DNA of 64,000 nucleotides from Filomicrobium sp. GTDB taxonomy: Bacteria > Pseudomonadota > Alphaproteobacteria > Rhizobiales > Hyphomicrobiaceae. The notes below the pieces were generated by a model. It made no database searches, was not told the origin of the DNA, and saw only the letters and a list, made by a program, of their open reading frames with translations. Positions 44,722-53,300 of the stretch are shown piece after piece. The position numbers and the translations under genes were made by a program. The stretch is taken from assembly GCA_017792465.1 (NCBI GenBank), contig CP051234.1:62001-126000 (forward strand), read 5' to 3'. Positions within the stretch are counted from its first letter, which is position 1; each line of letters starts with the position of its first letter.

Positions 44722-45822
44722 TCAGTTGGCGGGCAATGGCGTGCCGGCTTCGCCGACCACGGGCTCGGCGTGCTTTTCCTTCTGGCGGTCGAGGTAATGG
44801 TCTGTGGCGACTGCGGCCAGGAAGATCGAAAGCAGGGCCATCCAGCCGGTGAGCGCGAAAACCGAGGCGTTGGTCAGGCTGCCGACGGCGCAGCCGCCGG
44901 CCAGCATGCCGCCGAAACCCATCATGGCCGAGCCTAGGAGGTAGCGGGTCATCGAGGGACCGCCCTGGAAGCCTTCGAGCTTCAGTTCGCGAGCCCAGGC
45001 GGCGGCCAGGAACGAGCCGATGACGACGCCAGGCACGAGAGCGACGTCGAAGCGCCATGCGCTGGTCGGTGGCGACAGGAAGAGCATCAGCGTATTGGCC
45101 GACGGGCCGGTGAACGTCAGGCTTTCCAGCTTGACCGGTACGAACAGCTGGCCGTTCAGAATGCCGGTCCATGCCCACGCCAGGGCGACGGCGATCCCGA
45201 CACCGATGCCGCCAAGCCAGCCTTTAAGCGAGATCTTGCTCTGAATTGCGAAATACAGCGCAGCGACCAGCCAGATGCCGCCGATCAATATGCCGCCGAC
45301 CCACCCCACGCCGAGATGCCCCAGCACATCGAGGTTCTCGCCTGGGGCGACCCAAAGCCCGGCGAGATCGTCACGAATGGGATGAAAGATCCCGCGCAAG
45401 GAGGCCTGGGCGGCGACGGCAAAGACAAGGCCGTTCAAGACGGCGCGCAGGTTGCCTTGGCCCGCCAGGATCAGCATACGGCTGGAACATCCGCGGGCGA
45501 GGATCATGCCGGTGCCGAACATTGCGCCGCCGAGCACTGCGCCCGATAGGCTGCCACGCAGGGTGAGTTGGCGGATTTCGCCGGTGGAGAGGATTTCGAG
45601 CCCAAAGAGGAGCTGGGTGAGGATCACGCCGGTTGAGAACGCCAAGAGCCAAATTGCCAGCTTCGGGCCGAATTCGGCGCGGGAGAATTCAACTGCGGCC
45701 GAGCGCAGGCAGAACCGGCTGCGTTGGGCGGCGATGCCGAAGAATATTCCAATAAAGAGGCCGCCGAGCGCCAGAATACCGTCTTCGCCAAGCGTTTCGC
45801 TGAATGAAAGAATGAAATCCAT
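44722..45822 (-). CDS. YeeE/YedE-family (sulfur compound) transporter
   Basis: A 366-aa polytopic membrane protein of the YeeE/YedE family, several of whose members carry thiosulfate or related sulfur compounds. It contains about 9-10 hydrophobic segments and the paired conserved Cys motifs ARGCSSRM and AGGCAVGS, plus SRFCLRSA, which are thought to relay the sulfur ligand through the membrane. The start is not certain: ATG 45822 (MDFILSFSETLG) has GGTGGG upstream, while ATGs at 45834 and 45861 are possible. Upstream on the same strand are cytochrome b561 and cytochrome c', so the three may act together in sulfur or redox metabolism; no rhodanese or tusA gene is present. Confidence 0.9.
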   Translation of the reverse strand: MDFILSFSETLGEDGILALGGLFIGIFFGIAAQRSRFCLRSAAVEFSRAEFGPKLAIWLLAFSTGVILTQLLFGLEILSTGEIRQLTLRGSLSGAVLGGAMFGTGMILARGCSSRMLILAGQGNLRAVLNGLVFAVAAQASLRGIFHPIRDDLAGLWVAPGENLDVLGHLGVGWVGGILIGGIWLVAALYFAIQSKISLKGWLGGIGVGIAVALAWAWTGILNGQLFVPVKLESLTFTGPSANTLMLFLSPPTSAWRFDVALVPGVVIGSFLAAAWARELKLEGFQGGPSMTRYLLGSAMMGFGGMLAGGCAVGSLTNASVFALTGWMALLSIFLAAVATDHYLDRQKEKHAEPVVGEAGTPLPAN

Positions 45823-45929
45823 GCCGCCCACCATCTCTCTGGGTGTTCCAGCATCCTGCATAATGCTTCATGGTGTGATTGAACTTGCCTTAGATCAATC
45901 TCATGCAGTTATTCATATGTTTGTTAGCA

Positions 45930-46712
45930 CTACCATAGGCGCATCTGCAAAAATTTGCCACCGACCGCCCAGATCCCACCGAAAACGATGACTGCCGACA
46001 GGGCCAGCAGGACAGTTGCACGCAGCAACGGTCGCGCTGCAATTTCAGCCTTTTGGGCGTCGGCATAGTCGCGCTTGGGCTTGTGGCCGGTCAGCATCGC
46101 CTTGATCAGCGGCTCTCCGCGAAACAGCGCGTAAAAGACGTTGGCGAGGATATGCAGGCCGATGAGCCACAAAGTGACGGTGTTGAACAAGAAGACGTGC
46201 CAGTCGGTTGCCTGTTCGCGCCCGGCTTCTGAAATGAAGCGGTAGAGCGGTCCGGCGGTCAGGTCGTTATGCTCAACGCTAAACAGCCCGAGGGTTGCCT
46301 GGACGATCAAAAGGCCGAGCAGGGCAAAGATCATTAAGGCGCCAAGCGGGTTATGGCCGAGGTATTTGGGTTCGCGGCCTGACAACATGGCTGACGCGTA
46401 GGACGTCACCTTTTTGGGGCCGGGCAGGAAGGCTTTGAAGCGCGACGTCGAGGACCCGAAAATTCCCCAAAGCAGACGCCAGACGAGGAGCGTCAGGACG
46501 AGTAGGCCAGCCCAGCGGTGATACTTCAAAACGGGATCTTTGAGGATTTCCGAATATTGAAAGCTGAACCAGGAGAAGGCGACCAGGACGACGAGGGACC
46601 AATGAAACAGGCGCGTTGGCAAATCCCACGCTGAGACCGTGCGGGCTTGGCGTGAAGCCTCATCGCTTTTGTCTGATGGTGCCTGAGTGCGGGTCGGCTC
46701 GCCAGTCTGCAT
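45930..46712 (-). CDS. Cytochrome b561-type diheme membrane protein
   Basis: A 260-aa protein with a polar N-terminal 25 residues and four to five membrane helices. WDLPTRLFHWSLVVLVAFSW and KYHRWAGLLVLTLLVWRLLWG hold the first His haem ligands; further His are in DWHVFLFNTVTLWLIGLHIL. This is the Ni-hydrogenase-type/prokaryotic cytochrome b561 family that passes electrons between quinone and periplasmic carriers. An extra C-terminal helix (LLRATVLLALSAVIVFGGIW) lies past the usual four. It is downstream of the cytochrome c' gene by 117 bp on the same strand; such b561/c' pairs are common and the c' is the likely partner. Confidence 0.92.
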   Translation of the reverse strand: MQTGEPTRTQAPSDKSDEASRQARTVSAWDLPTRLFHWSLVVLVAFSWFSFQYSEILKDPVLKYHRWAGLLVLTLLVWRLLWGIFGSSTSRFKAFLPGPKKVTSYASAMLSGREPKYLGHNPLGALMIFALLGLLIVQATLGLFSVEHNDLTAGPLYRFISEAGREQATDWHVFLFNTVTLWLIGLHILANVFYALFRGEPLIKAMLTGHKPKRDYADAQKAEIAARPLLRATVLLALSAVIVFGGIWAVGGKFLQMRLW

Positions 46713-46782
46713 GGTGTCCGGAAATGGTTGGCGTATCGGGATGAGCGCAACGGCCGATGGCGCAGCGTTGTCTGCGTGAGAG

Positions 46783-46809
46783 GCGGCGGGCTCGTGGTCA
46801 ACCCGCCGC
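46783..46809. other. GC hairpin between cytochrome c' and b561 genes
   Basis: Perfect 8-bp arms GCGGCGGG and CCCGCCGC with an 11-base loop, 20 bp past the cytochrome c' stop. No T-run follows on either strand. It could protect the cytochrome c' mRNA 3' end or attenuate the downstream gene. Confidence 0.45.
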
Positions 46810-46829
46810 TTTGAAAGGTGGAAAGCGAG

Positions 46830-47273
46830 TTATTTTTTCTTCTCGCGATATTTCTTGTGGCAGCCGCCGCAGTTGCCGACGACGGTGGGCCATTTTTCCA
46901 TCAACGCGAACTCGTCGCCGATCATGCCCTTGGCAGCTTTGGCGTCAGCGACCAGCTTTGTGAAGCGATCGGTAAAGTCTTTCTTGTTCTGCCAGATTGC
47001 CGGAAGCGCTTCTGTCTTGCCGCCTTCCTTTGAATCATCGGGGAAGAGGTCGGGAAGCTTGGGCGTTTTTTCGATGAACGTGTCGAGCGCTGCCTCGACA
47101 GTTGCCTTATCGAAGGGAATCTCCTGCTTCATCATCTTGCCAGGATCTTTGGCGGCTTTGCCCATTGCCTCAAAGAGTTCTTTGCGCTGTTTGATGACTT
47201 CGACGTTCTGGGCGGATGCCGCGGAGAAAGCGGTGGCCGATATCACGGAAGCGAGAATTAGCGTGCGAAGCAT
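46830..47273 (-). CDS. Cytochrome c' (class II)
   Basis: A 147-aa periplasmic class II cytochrome. Signal peptide about 1-21 (LRTLILASVISATAFSAASA). The mature part is a four-helix bundle with the haem motif at its C-terminal end, NCGGCHKKYREKKK (Cys135, Cys138, His139), the class II hallmark; the sixth site is usually free and binds NO or CO in this family. ATG 47273 follows GGAA after TGAA; the frame opens 53 codons earlier without a signal peptide. First of the minus-strand run cytochrome c' / b561 / YeeE. Confidence 0.92.
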   Translation of the reverse strand: MLRTLILASVISATAFSAASAQNVEVIKQRKELFEAMGKAAKDPGKMMKQEIPFDKATVEAALDTFIEKTPKLPDLFPDDSKEGGKTEALPAIWQNKKDFTDRFTKLVADAKAAKGMIGDEFALMEKWPTVVGNCGGCHKKYREKKK

Positions 47274-47548
47274 ATAGAGTTCCTTCAGTCGAAAGCACAT
47301 GGAGCCCATCAGCCCTTGGGACGCGTAGATCTGCCGGGCGGTTTGCAGTGCGCTGTTGGCGATATCGTTCGACAACGGCCTATAGAACGCTGGCATAGCT
47401 TTTTGGTTCGCGTAAACAAACACTGCGCGCACTTTTTTTTTACCTGGACCGTTTGACGAATGTCATAGCTTTCACATTTTGCCGTGCTGGCGAACTCTAA
47501 TGTTTTTTGCTCAGTCGTTGTGATGGTAGTGCGGAAGGACGGCTCTCG

Positions 47549-48484
47549 GTGGCCAAGTTAGATGTTGTGGTGCGGCTTCGAGATGGCAGGCCTGTTGGCT
47601 ATTGCGAATATGGTGCTGACGGCGGCCTTCCGGTCATCGCGCTGCACGGGACGCCTGGATCCAGGCGCAAGTACGGTCTGGCGGATGCCGAAGCGCGCCG
47701 GCTCGGTCTCAGGATCATTTCGGTCGACCGTTGGGGTTATGGGCTGACTGCCCGGCCTAACGGGCGTTTCGCGCTCAGGGATTATGCCAGCGATATCGAA
47801 GAATTTGCGGATGCGGTCGGGCTGCAAAGGTTCGGCGTCGTCGGGATATCGGGTGGCGGGCCATTTGCTGTGGCAATCGCGGCGCAGTTGCCTGAGCGGG
47901 TCAGTGCGCTTGCATTGGTAGCGCCGGTGTCCCCGCTTTCTAAACCAGACGAGCGCGCGGGTGTCAGCCCGTTTCACCGATTTGCTTTCCGCGTCCTGCC
48001 GCGGTTGCCAGGAGCCGTTCCCTTTGTCTTTTCGTATTTCCGGCTGGCGCTGTTTGTGGCGCCGCCGGTTGCCATCAGGACGATGGCTTCGCGTGCCGGC
48101 CGGCCGGATCGCCAAGTCCTGTTGCGCAAGGAGACCTCACGCGATCTCGTTTCGACCTTTCGAGCCGGTTTTGCGAAGGGGGTGAAAGGTGCGGCCATCG
48201 ACATGCGCTGCTTTAGCCGGGGCTGGAATATCGATCTTTCGGCGATCACATGCCCGGCGCGGATGTGGATCGGGGCGAAGGATCGCAATGTGCCGGTTTC
48301 GGCGGCGAAGCGTCTGGCAGCATCTATCGCGCAGATGGATCTAGTTGAAGATGCCGAGGCTGGGCATTTCTGGGTGATCGAACATCACCCGGAGGTGTTG
48401 TTGTGGCTCAAAGGGCAACTGATTGAGGAAGCGCCGGAGCCAAAAAACGACAAAGCGCCTGCGCGATCAGCGCAAGCGCCATAA
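47549..48484 (+). CDS. Alpha/beta hydrolase
   Basis: A 311-aa alpha/beta hydrolase with all parts of the fold: LHGTPGSRRKYG (oxyanion loop), DRWGYGLTARPNGRF, nucleophile elbow GISGGGPFA with Ser101, acid WIGAKDRNVP and His in AEAGHFWVIEHHPE. It resembles prokaryotic proline iminopeptidase/haloalkane dehalogenase-like general hydrolases; the substrate cannot be read from sequence. The GTG start at 47549 has GGAAGGA eight bases before it and was preferred over a TTG at 47507. The last 20 residues are Lys/Pro/Ala-rich. Divergent from cytochrome c'. Confidence 0.9.
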   Translation: MAKLDVVVRLRDGRPVGYCEYGADGGLPVIALHGTPGSRRKYGLADAEARRLGLRIISVDRWGYGLTARPNGRFALRDYASDIEEFADAVGLQRFGVVGISGGGPFAVAIAAQLPERVSALALVAPVSPLSKPDERAGVSPFHRFAFRVLPRLPGAVPFVFSYFRLALFVAPPVAIRTMASRAGRPDRQVLLRKETSRDLVSTFRAGFAKGVKGAAIDMRCFSRGWNIDLSAITCPARMWIGAKDRNVPVSAAKRLAASIAQMDLVEDAEAGHFWVIEHHPEVLLWLKGQLIEEAPEPKNDKAPARSAQAP

Positions 48485-48491
48485 CAGTTAG

Positions 48492-48519
48492 TGCTCACGC
48501 GCGTGGTTACGCGTGAGCA
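48492..48519. other. Perfect 10-bp hairpin between convergent genes
   Basis: TGCTCACGCG and CGCGTGAGCA with an 8-base loop lie 8 bp after the hydrolase stop and 22 bp before the end of the convergent small gene. There is no T-run on either side, so it is a stable RNA hairpin rather than a canonical intrinsic terminator. Confidence 0.55.
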
Positions 48520-48540
48520 GCTAAAATCGCATCGCTCGTC

Positions 48541-48783
48541 TTAGGCGGTCGCCCGGCCGACGAGCCAGCTGAAATCGAACAGGTTCCGCCAAGTCGATTC
48601 CGACGAGGTGTCCTTCGAGCCAGCTTTGACAAATTTCACGTCATAGACGCTGGAGAGGCGTTGCTTGGAGCGACGAGCAGACTTCCTGGGCGGCGATGCG
48701 AACTGGGTGCCGGTCAGCTCTTCCGAGGGCGCAAATACGAGTCCTGCCGCATAAACAGCCGACTTTTCAGATGGTGTATTCAT
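48541..48783 (-). CDS. 80-aa hypothetical protein
   Basis: A small protein I do not recognise, MNTPSEKSAVYAAGLVFAPS at its start, with a basic middle (PPRKSARRSKQRLSSVYDVK) and an aromatic C-terminal end (RNLFDFSWLVGRATA). The ATG ending at 48783 has an AAGGAG site six bases upstream, which makes it credible as a gene. The frame opens 29 codons earlier, but without a ribosome site. No signal peptide or membrane segment. It is alone on the minus strand between a hydrolase and an EF-G paralogue. Confidence 0.6.
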   Translation of the reverse strand: MNTPSEKSAVYAAGLVFAPSEELTGTQFASPPRKSARRSKQRLSSVYDVKFVKAGSKDTSSESTWRNLFDFSWLVGRATA

Positions 48784-49232
48784 GCACAACTCCTTGGTGC
48801 GTATCTCGCACCTCCCGGCTTGGTCGCCATTTGTCGAGGAGAGATCCGGATTTGCGTTGGTCCGGCTCAAACCGCGTTGGCGTTAACCTATATGATGTGC
48901 TTATTGCGTGACTCGTCAAGGAATTTATTTCGATTTAATTCTTGGTGGCTGCTGTTCGCGGGTGCAGCGGGAAATGCCCGGATTTCGCTGCGTTGCAGCC
49001 AGTGCAGCGCAGTATTGTCCACCGGCTATTTTTGAGAGTTATTCAGGCTTGCATTTTTTCTGATTTTAGTCCGCAAGCCGGACTTCCCCTTGCGCTTTTA
49101 TGCATGCGGCGCGAACATGAACTGGCTTGGCAGCTCCCGCAGATAACTACCGGCGTTCCCGTTTTCCGCACCACCTTTAATACAGCCGAATATTGCAGCC
49201 GAAAAAAACAATCATCGGATTTGGAGGAAACC
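48784..49232. promoter_or_regulatory. Divergent intergenic region, 80-aa gene / EF-G paralogue
   Basis: 449 bp between divergent genes. The EF-G frame stays open through most of it, but the strong site TTGGAGG right before ATG 49233 and the family start argue that this is leader DNA. Its base composition is lower in GC than flanking genes, with runs of T and A at 49031-49070 and 49201-49230. No operator or hairpin stands out. Confidence 0.4.
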
Positions 49233-51299
49233 ATGGGTCAGCAGAGTCATTCCAGCCGCACCGGCTCTCGTGGCGGGAAGCACCGCACGATTGCGATCGT
49301 CGGACCTTACATGTCGGGCAAGACGACTTTGCTGGAAGCTATTCTTTCGCGCACCGGTTTTTGCTCCGAACAAGGCAAAGCCTCCGATGGGACGTGCAAA
49401 GGCGATGGGAGCCCCGAAGCGAGAGCCCATAAAATGGGTGTCGGGATCAATGTTTTCGATACCGAATATCTTGGCGATAGCTATACGTTCATCGATTGCC
49501 CGGGATCGGTCGAGTTTGCCAGCGATGGATTGCCGGCGCTGGCTATATGCGATGCTGCGATTGTTGTTTGCGAACCCGATCCGAAACGGGTCCCGGCTTT
49601 GCAATTAGTTTTGAATGAATTGGAAGTGCGGAATATTCCGCACTTTTTGTTTTTGAATAAAATCGATGCCTGTCAAATGCGTGTCCGCGATATTCTTCCA
49701 ATGTTGGAGCCGGCCACGGTCAAGCCATTGGTTTTGCGGCAAATCCCGATTTGGGAAAATGGTATCGCGACGGGCTTTATCGATCTCGTCTCAGAGCGCG
49801 CGTTCATTTATCGCGAACATGCTGCCTCGCAAATCGTTTCGCTGCCCGAATACATGAAGGCACGCGAAGAGGAAGCGCGTTTCAGCATGCTGGAGCAGCT
49901 CGCCGACTATGACGATGAGCTGATGGAGCAGCTGTTGTCGGACATGATCCCGCCGCAGGACAAAGTTTTCGACGATCTCACCGACGAGTTGCGCCAAGGG
50001 CTGATTTGCCCGGTTTTGATCGGCAGTGCGGAACACGGCAACGGTGTCGGGCGGCTCTTGAAGGCCTTGCGGCATGAGGCTCCGAGCGCCGATGAGACGG
50101 CAAAGCGGCTTGGGCTCGGCGAGGGTGAGGCGACGGCTTTCGTTTTCAAAACGGTCCATTCCCCGCATGGCGGCAAACTGTCGATGGTACGGGTGTTCGG
50201 CGGGCCGATCTCAGATGGCGCAACGGTGCGCGGGCCAGGCGGGGCTGAAGAGCGCGTGTCGGGCATTTTCGAGATCCGAGGCGAAGAAACGGCCAAGCTC
50301 AGCAATGCGGGCGCCGGTGAGGTTGTCGGTTTTGGCCGGCTTGAGGCGATCGGGACCGGACAGACCGTTGGTGTCGCTAAGACGGCGCCGGAGCCAATTG
50401 ACTATCCGCAGCCGCCGGAACCGGTTTTTGCCACAGGTCTCGGACTCAAGGACCGCAAGGACGAAGTGAAGCTGACGGCCGCGCTGGCAAAGCTATCGGA
50501 AGAAGATCCCTCGTTGTCGTTCGAAAACACCACCGATACGCATCAGTTGTTGCTCAAGGGGCAGGGCGAAATGCATCTGCGGGTGGCGCTGGAACGGTTG
50601 GCGCGCAAGCACAGTATTTCCGTCGAACGCCAGAGCCGCCTCATTCCTTATCGCGAGACGATCCGCAAAGGCGTCGAAGTGCGTGGGCGGCATAAGAAGC
50701 AGTCGGGCGGGCATGGCCAGTTCGGTGACGTTGTCATCGAGATCAAGCCGCAACCGCGTGGTGCGGGCTTCCAGTTCAACGAGGTTATCACAGGCGGGGT
50801 GGTGCCCAAGCAGTTCATCCCGTCGGTCGATCATGGAGTGCAGGATTATCTGCACAGAGGTCCGCTCGGGTTCCCGGTTGTCGACGTGGGGGTCACTCTG
50901 AAAGACGGCTCCTACCATTCGGTCGATTCCTCCGACATGGCGTTCCGGCAGGCTGGGCGGTTGGCGATGAGTGAGGGCATGCCGCAATGTTCTCCGGTTT
51001 TGCTGGAGCCGATTATGGCGGTGACAATTGTTGTGCCGGCGGAAGCGACAGCTCGAGTCAACGGCATGATTCCGCAACGGCGCGGGCAGATTCTGGGTTA
51101 CGACGCCCGGCCCGGCTGGAAGGGTTGGGACCAGATCGAAGCGCATATTCCGGCTTCCGAGCTTGAGGACCTGATTATCGAGTTGCGTTCGGCGACGGCG
51201 GGCGTTGGGTCGTTTACGGCAAGCTTCGACCATCTGGCCGAGTTGACAGGCCGGTTGGCCGATCAGGTCGTCCAAGGTCATGTCGAGGCGGCGGAGTAG
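49233..51299 (+). CDS. EF-G-like GTP-binding protein with altered catalytic residues
   Basis: A 688-aa paralogue of elongation factor G. The GTP domain has P-loop GPYMSGKT (24-31) and the guanine motif NKID (142-145), but the G3 motif is DCPGSVEF instead of DTPGHVDF: the His that activates water for GTP hydrolysis is Ser92, and switch I lacks the RGITI threonine (it reads MGVGINVF). Domains II-V follow, with the domain IV block SGGHGQFGDVVIEIKPQPRG and tip region. Strong TTGGAGG site. It is alone, not next to rpsL/rpsG/tuf, so it is not the main fusA. It probably acts on ribosomes in a special condition or has slow hydrolysis. Confidence 0.92.
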   Translation: MGQQSHSSRTGSRGGKHRTIAIVGPYMSGKTTLLEAILSRTGFCSEQGKASDGTCKGDGSPEARAHKMGVGINVFDTEYLGDSYTFIDCPGSVEFASDGLPALAICDAAIVVCEPDPKRVPALQLVLNELEVRNIPHFLFLNKIDACQMRVRDILPMLEPATVKPLVLRQIPIWENGIATGFIDLVSERAFIYREHAASQIVSLPEYMKAREEEARFSMLEQLADYDDELMEQLLSDMIPPQDKVFDDLTDELRQGLICPVLIGSAEHGNGVGRLLKALRHEAPSADETAKRLGLGEGEATAFVFKTVHSPHGGKLSMVRVFGGPISDGATVRGPGGAEERVSGIFEIRGEETAKLSNAGAGEVVGFGRLEAIGTGQTVGVAKTAPEPIDYPQPPEPVFATGLGLKDRKDEVKLTAALAKLSEEDPSLSFENTTDTHQLLLKGQGEMHLRVALERLARKHSISVERQSRLIPYRETIRKGVEVRGRHKKQSGGHGQFGDVVIEIKPQPRGAGFQFNEVITGGVVPKQFIPSVDHGVQDYLHRGPLGFPVVDVGVTLKDGSYHSVDSSDMAFRQAGRLAMSEGMPQCSPVLLEPIMAVTIVVPAEATARVNGMIPQRRGQILGYDARPGWKGWDQIEAHIPASELEDLIIELRSATAGVGSFTASFDHLAELTGRLADQVVQGHVEAAE

Positions 51300-51367
51300 T
51301 TCGGGGAACCGAAGCGCCGGCTGCGATTGCGAGGCCGGGGCGGGGCGACTTGCGAGGTTTTGCTCCG

Positions 51368-52201
51368 TCAAGTCGGGAAGGCGAGCGTATCGGTGTGTCC
51401 GACGGTCATGCCGGTCCGCTTCAGCGACGCCCAGCTTTCAATCGTTTTGGGATCGAGGACGCCTGTCTCGGCGACGGCCCGGGCGTGGCCACTTTGCAGT
51501 TCGTCGATCAATGCAGAATCGCGGCTTTCAAGATGCCAGGGGCTGTCGCCTTCCTGGACGCAATATTCGGCGAGCTTGAATTGGTCAGACAGATGCAACG
51601 GAGCTGTCGGTCCGGCGGAAGGTCCGAAGCCTTTGTCGGAGCGCTGATGCCGGTGAAAGGCCGATGCGATTTGGTTGTCGGTGGGGTGATGCGGCTGCCA
51701 TCTGGAGATGCCGTTATAGGTCAGCACCGTATAGAAGACGGCTTTGCGCTGGGCGACGGCTTTGGCGAACTTGCGGATGAAGTCTTCGGAGGCCAAATCG
51801 AAGAAGGCGGCGGCGGTGATGAGATCGGCTTTGCTGCCCAAAGCGGCGTCCAAGTCGGCCGCGAGATCGGCTTGCCGGAATTGCACATCGATTTCGAAGC
51901 GGTCTTTTTTGAGATGCAGCGTGATGCCGTCGCTTTGCGCCTGGTCGGCCCAGTTCGACAATTCCGAGCGGGCGGCTTGCAGCAGGTCGGCGTCATAGTC
52001 GACGAGCGTCCAGGTTTGTTTGATGGGGAGCAGTGAGTAAGTGCCGCGCAGGTTGGATCCTGTGCCGCATCCGATATCGGTCACGGCGATCTCATCGCGC
52101 AGGGCAAACCGGGCCGACAGCGTTTCGGCCAATTCGGTGTTACGTGAGCGGTGGTCTGCAGCTTCGCGCAGGCGTAGCCAATCGCTGGAAAATCCGGACA
52201 T
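51368..52201 (-). CDS. Class I SAM-dependent methyltransferase
   Basis: A 277-aa methyltransferase. The SAM site is VTDIGCGTGSNLRGTY (about 40-55), followed by WTLVDYDADLLQAA for the second strand and DLITAAAFFDLAS. The start is ATG 52201 after a GAGGGG site; a longer frame exists. No signal peptide. It is the last of four minus-strand genes (dehydrogenase, pterin synthase-like, glycosyltransferase, methyltransferase), 52 bp after the glycosyltransferase. Its acceptor is unknown; the cluster suggests a small molecule such as a pterin or pterin glycoside. Confidence 0.9.
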   Translation of the reverse strand: MSGFSSDWLRLREAADHRSRNTELAETLSARFALRDEIAVTDIGCGTGSNLRGTYSLLPIKQTWTLVDYDADLLQAARSELSNWADQAQSDGITLHLKKDRFEIDVQFRQADLAADLDAALGSKADLITAAAFFDLASEDFIRKFAKAVAQRKAVFYTVLTYNGISRWQPHHPTDNQIASAFHRHQRSDKGFGPSAGPTAPLHLSDQFKLAEYCVQEGDSPWHLESRDSALIDELQSGHARAVAETGVLDPKTIESWASLKRTGMTVGHTDTLAFPT

Positions 52202-52253
52202 GCGAAGCCCCTCGAAATCAATGAAAGATGTATAACTAGCGTCGCGCGGGCAA

Positions 52254-53300
52254 TCAGGCTTTGAGGCCCATGATGACGGCAGCGACGCGGCGGGCCGTCT
52301 CGTTCCATGTGGGCAGTTTGCGGCCGGCTTCCCAGGATGCGTCGGCAAGTTTGCGACGCTGCTTGCGGTCGTCCAACAGACTATCGATGACGCGGTTCAG
52401 GGCGTCGACATCGCCAGGGGGCACCTTGATGGCTGCACCTTCCGGGACGGTTTCGGCTGCAGCGCCGCCGGTCGTGCAGATGATCGGCAGGCCGCGCGCC
52501 ATGGCTTCGCCCAGGACCATCCCATAACCTTCGAACAGAGACGGCATGATGAAGATATCGGTGCTGTCGTAGAAGCGGTCGAGGGTGGCGGGAACGACGA
52601 CGCCGGCGAGTGTCACCTGGTCATCGAGGCCGGCATTGGCGATCTGCAGACGCAAGGCTGCGGCGGTTTCGGGGTCGCGGTCGTCGGCGCCTGCGATCGT
52701 CAAGCGCCAGTCGCGATCCTTGAGCGGCTCAAGCGCGTCGATCAGGACGTCGTAGCCTTTGCGCTTGAGAATGTTGCCGACGCACAAGAGCTGCATCGGT
52801 GTTCCCGTCCCCGTTGCGCGGTGGGCGGGATCGGTGCCTGGTTCGGCGACGGTGATCTTTTCAGGCGGGACGCCGAAGTCCGTTTCGAGAATGCGTTTGG
52901 TTGCTTCGCTGGTGGTCAGGACTTGCTCTGCAAAGGACAGCGAGGCTTTCTCGCTATCGGCAAGTATTTTGGCGCGCTCTTTGGAGAGGCCCGTTTCCAA
53001 CGCCAGCGGATGATGGACGAGAGCGATGACGCGCTGGGCGATGTTCTCGGCGAGGTCTTTGGGGAAGGCTCCGTAGGCGAGGCCGTCGACGATCAATGTT
53101 GCGTCGCTTGGAAGTTTGCCTGTGAGGTTTTTAACCGCCTCACAATCGTCGGCAGAGGGGCTCGGGAACGAAGCGGGGAGTTCGATATGGTTCACGTTGA
53201 CGCCGAACGATGCCAGCTCGGCGATGAGCCGGCGGTCGTAGCCGTAACCGCCGGTCGGGCTGTCTATGTTGCCGGGAATTGCGAAATAGACTTCAGTCAC
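52254..53300 (-). CDS. Glycosyltransferase family 4
   Basis: A 348-aa GT-B glycosyltransferase of the GT4 (glycosyltransferases group 1) type. The donor-binding C-terminal half shows LLCVGNILKRKGYDVLIDAL, IMPSLFEGYGMVLGEAMARG and EXE-like EGYGMVLGE motifs; the N-terminal half has SPTGGYGYDRRLIAELASFG, the acceptor region. It starts with GTG and overlaps the stop of the preceding gene by 8 bp, so the two are coupled. It sits after a pterin synthase-like gene and before a methyltransferase. The acceptor is unknown; see finding on pterin glycosides. Confidence 0.92.
   Translation of the reverse strand: MTEVYFAIPGNIDSPTGGYGYDRRLIAELASFGVNVNHIELPASFPSPSADDCEAVKNLTGKLPSDATLIVDGLAYGAFPKDLAENIAQRVIALVHHPLALETGLSKERAKILADSEKASLSFAEQVLTTSEATKRILETDFGVPPEKITVAEPGTDPAHRATGTGTPMQLLCVGNILKRKGYDVLIDALEPLKDRDWRLTIAGADDRDPETAAALRLQIANAGLDDQVTLAGVVVPATLDRFYDSTDIFIMPSLFEGYGMVLGEAMARGLPIICTTGGAAAETVPEGAAIKVPPGDVDALNRVIDSLLDDRKQRRKLADASWEAGRKLPTWNETARRVAAVIMGLKA

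Noticed and set aside
48492-48519. Intrinsic terminator between convergent genes
   Set aside because: The stem is perfect but no T-run follows on either strand, so I list it only as a hairpin.
48942-49232. N-terminal extension of the EF-G paralogue
   Set aside because: The frame is open, but the residues do not match the family and the strong TTGGAGG site stands right before ATG 49233.
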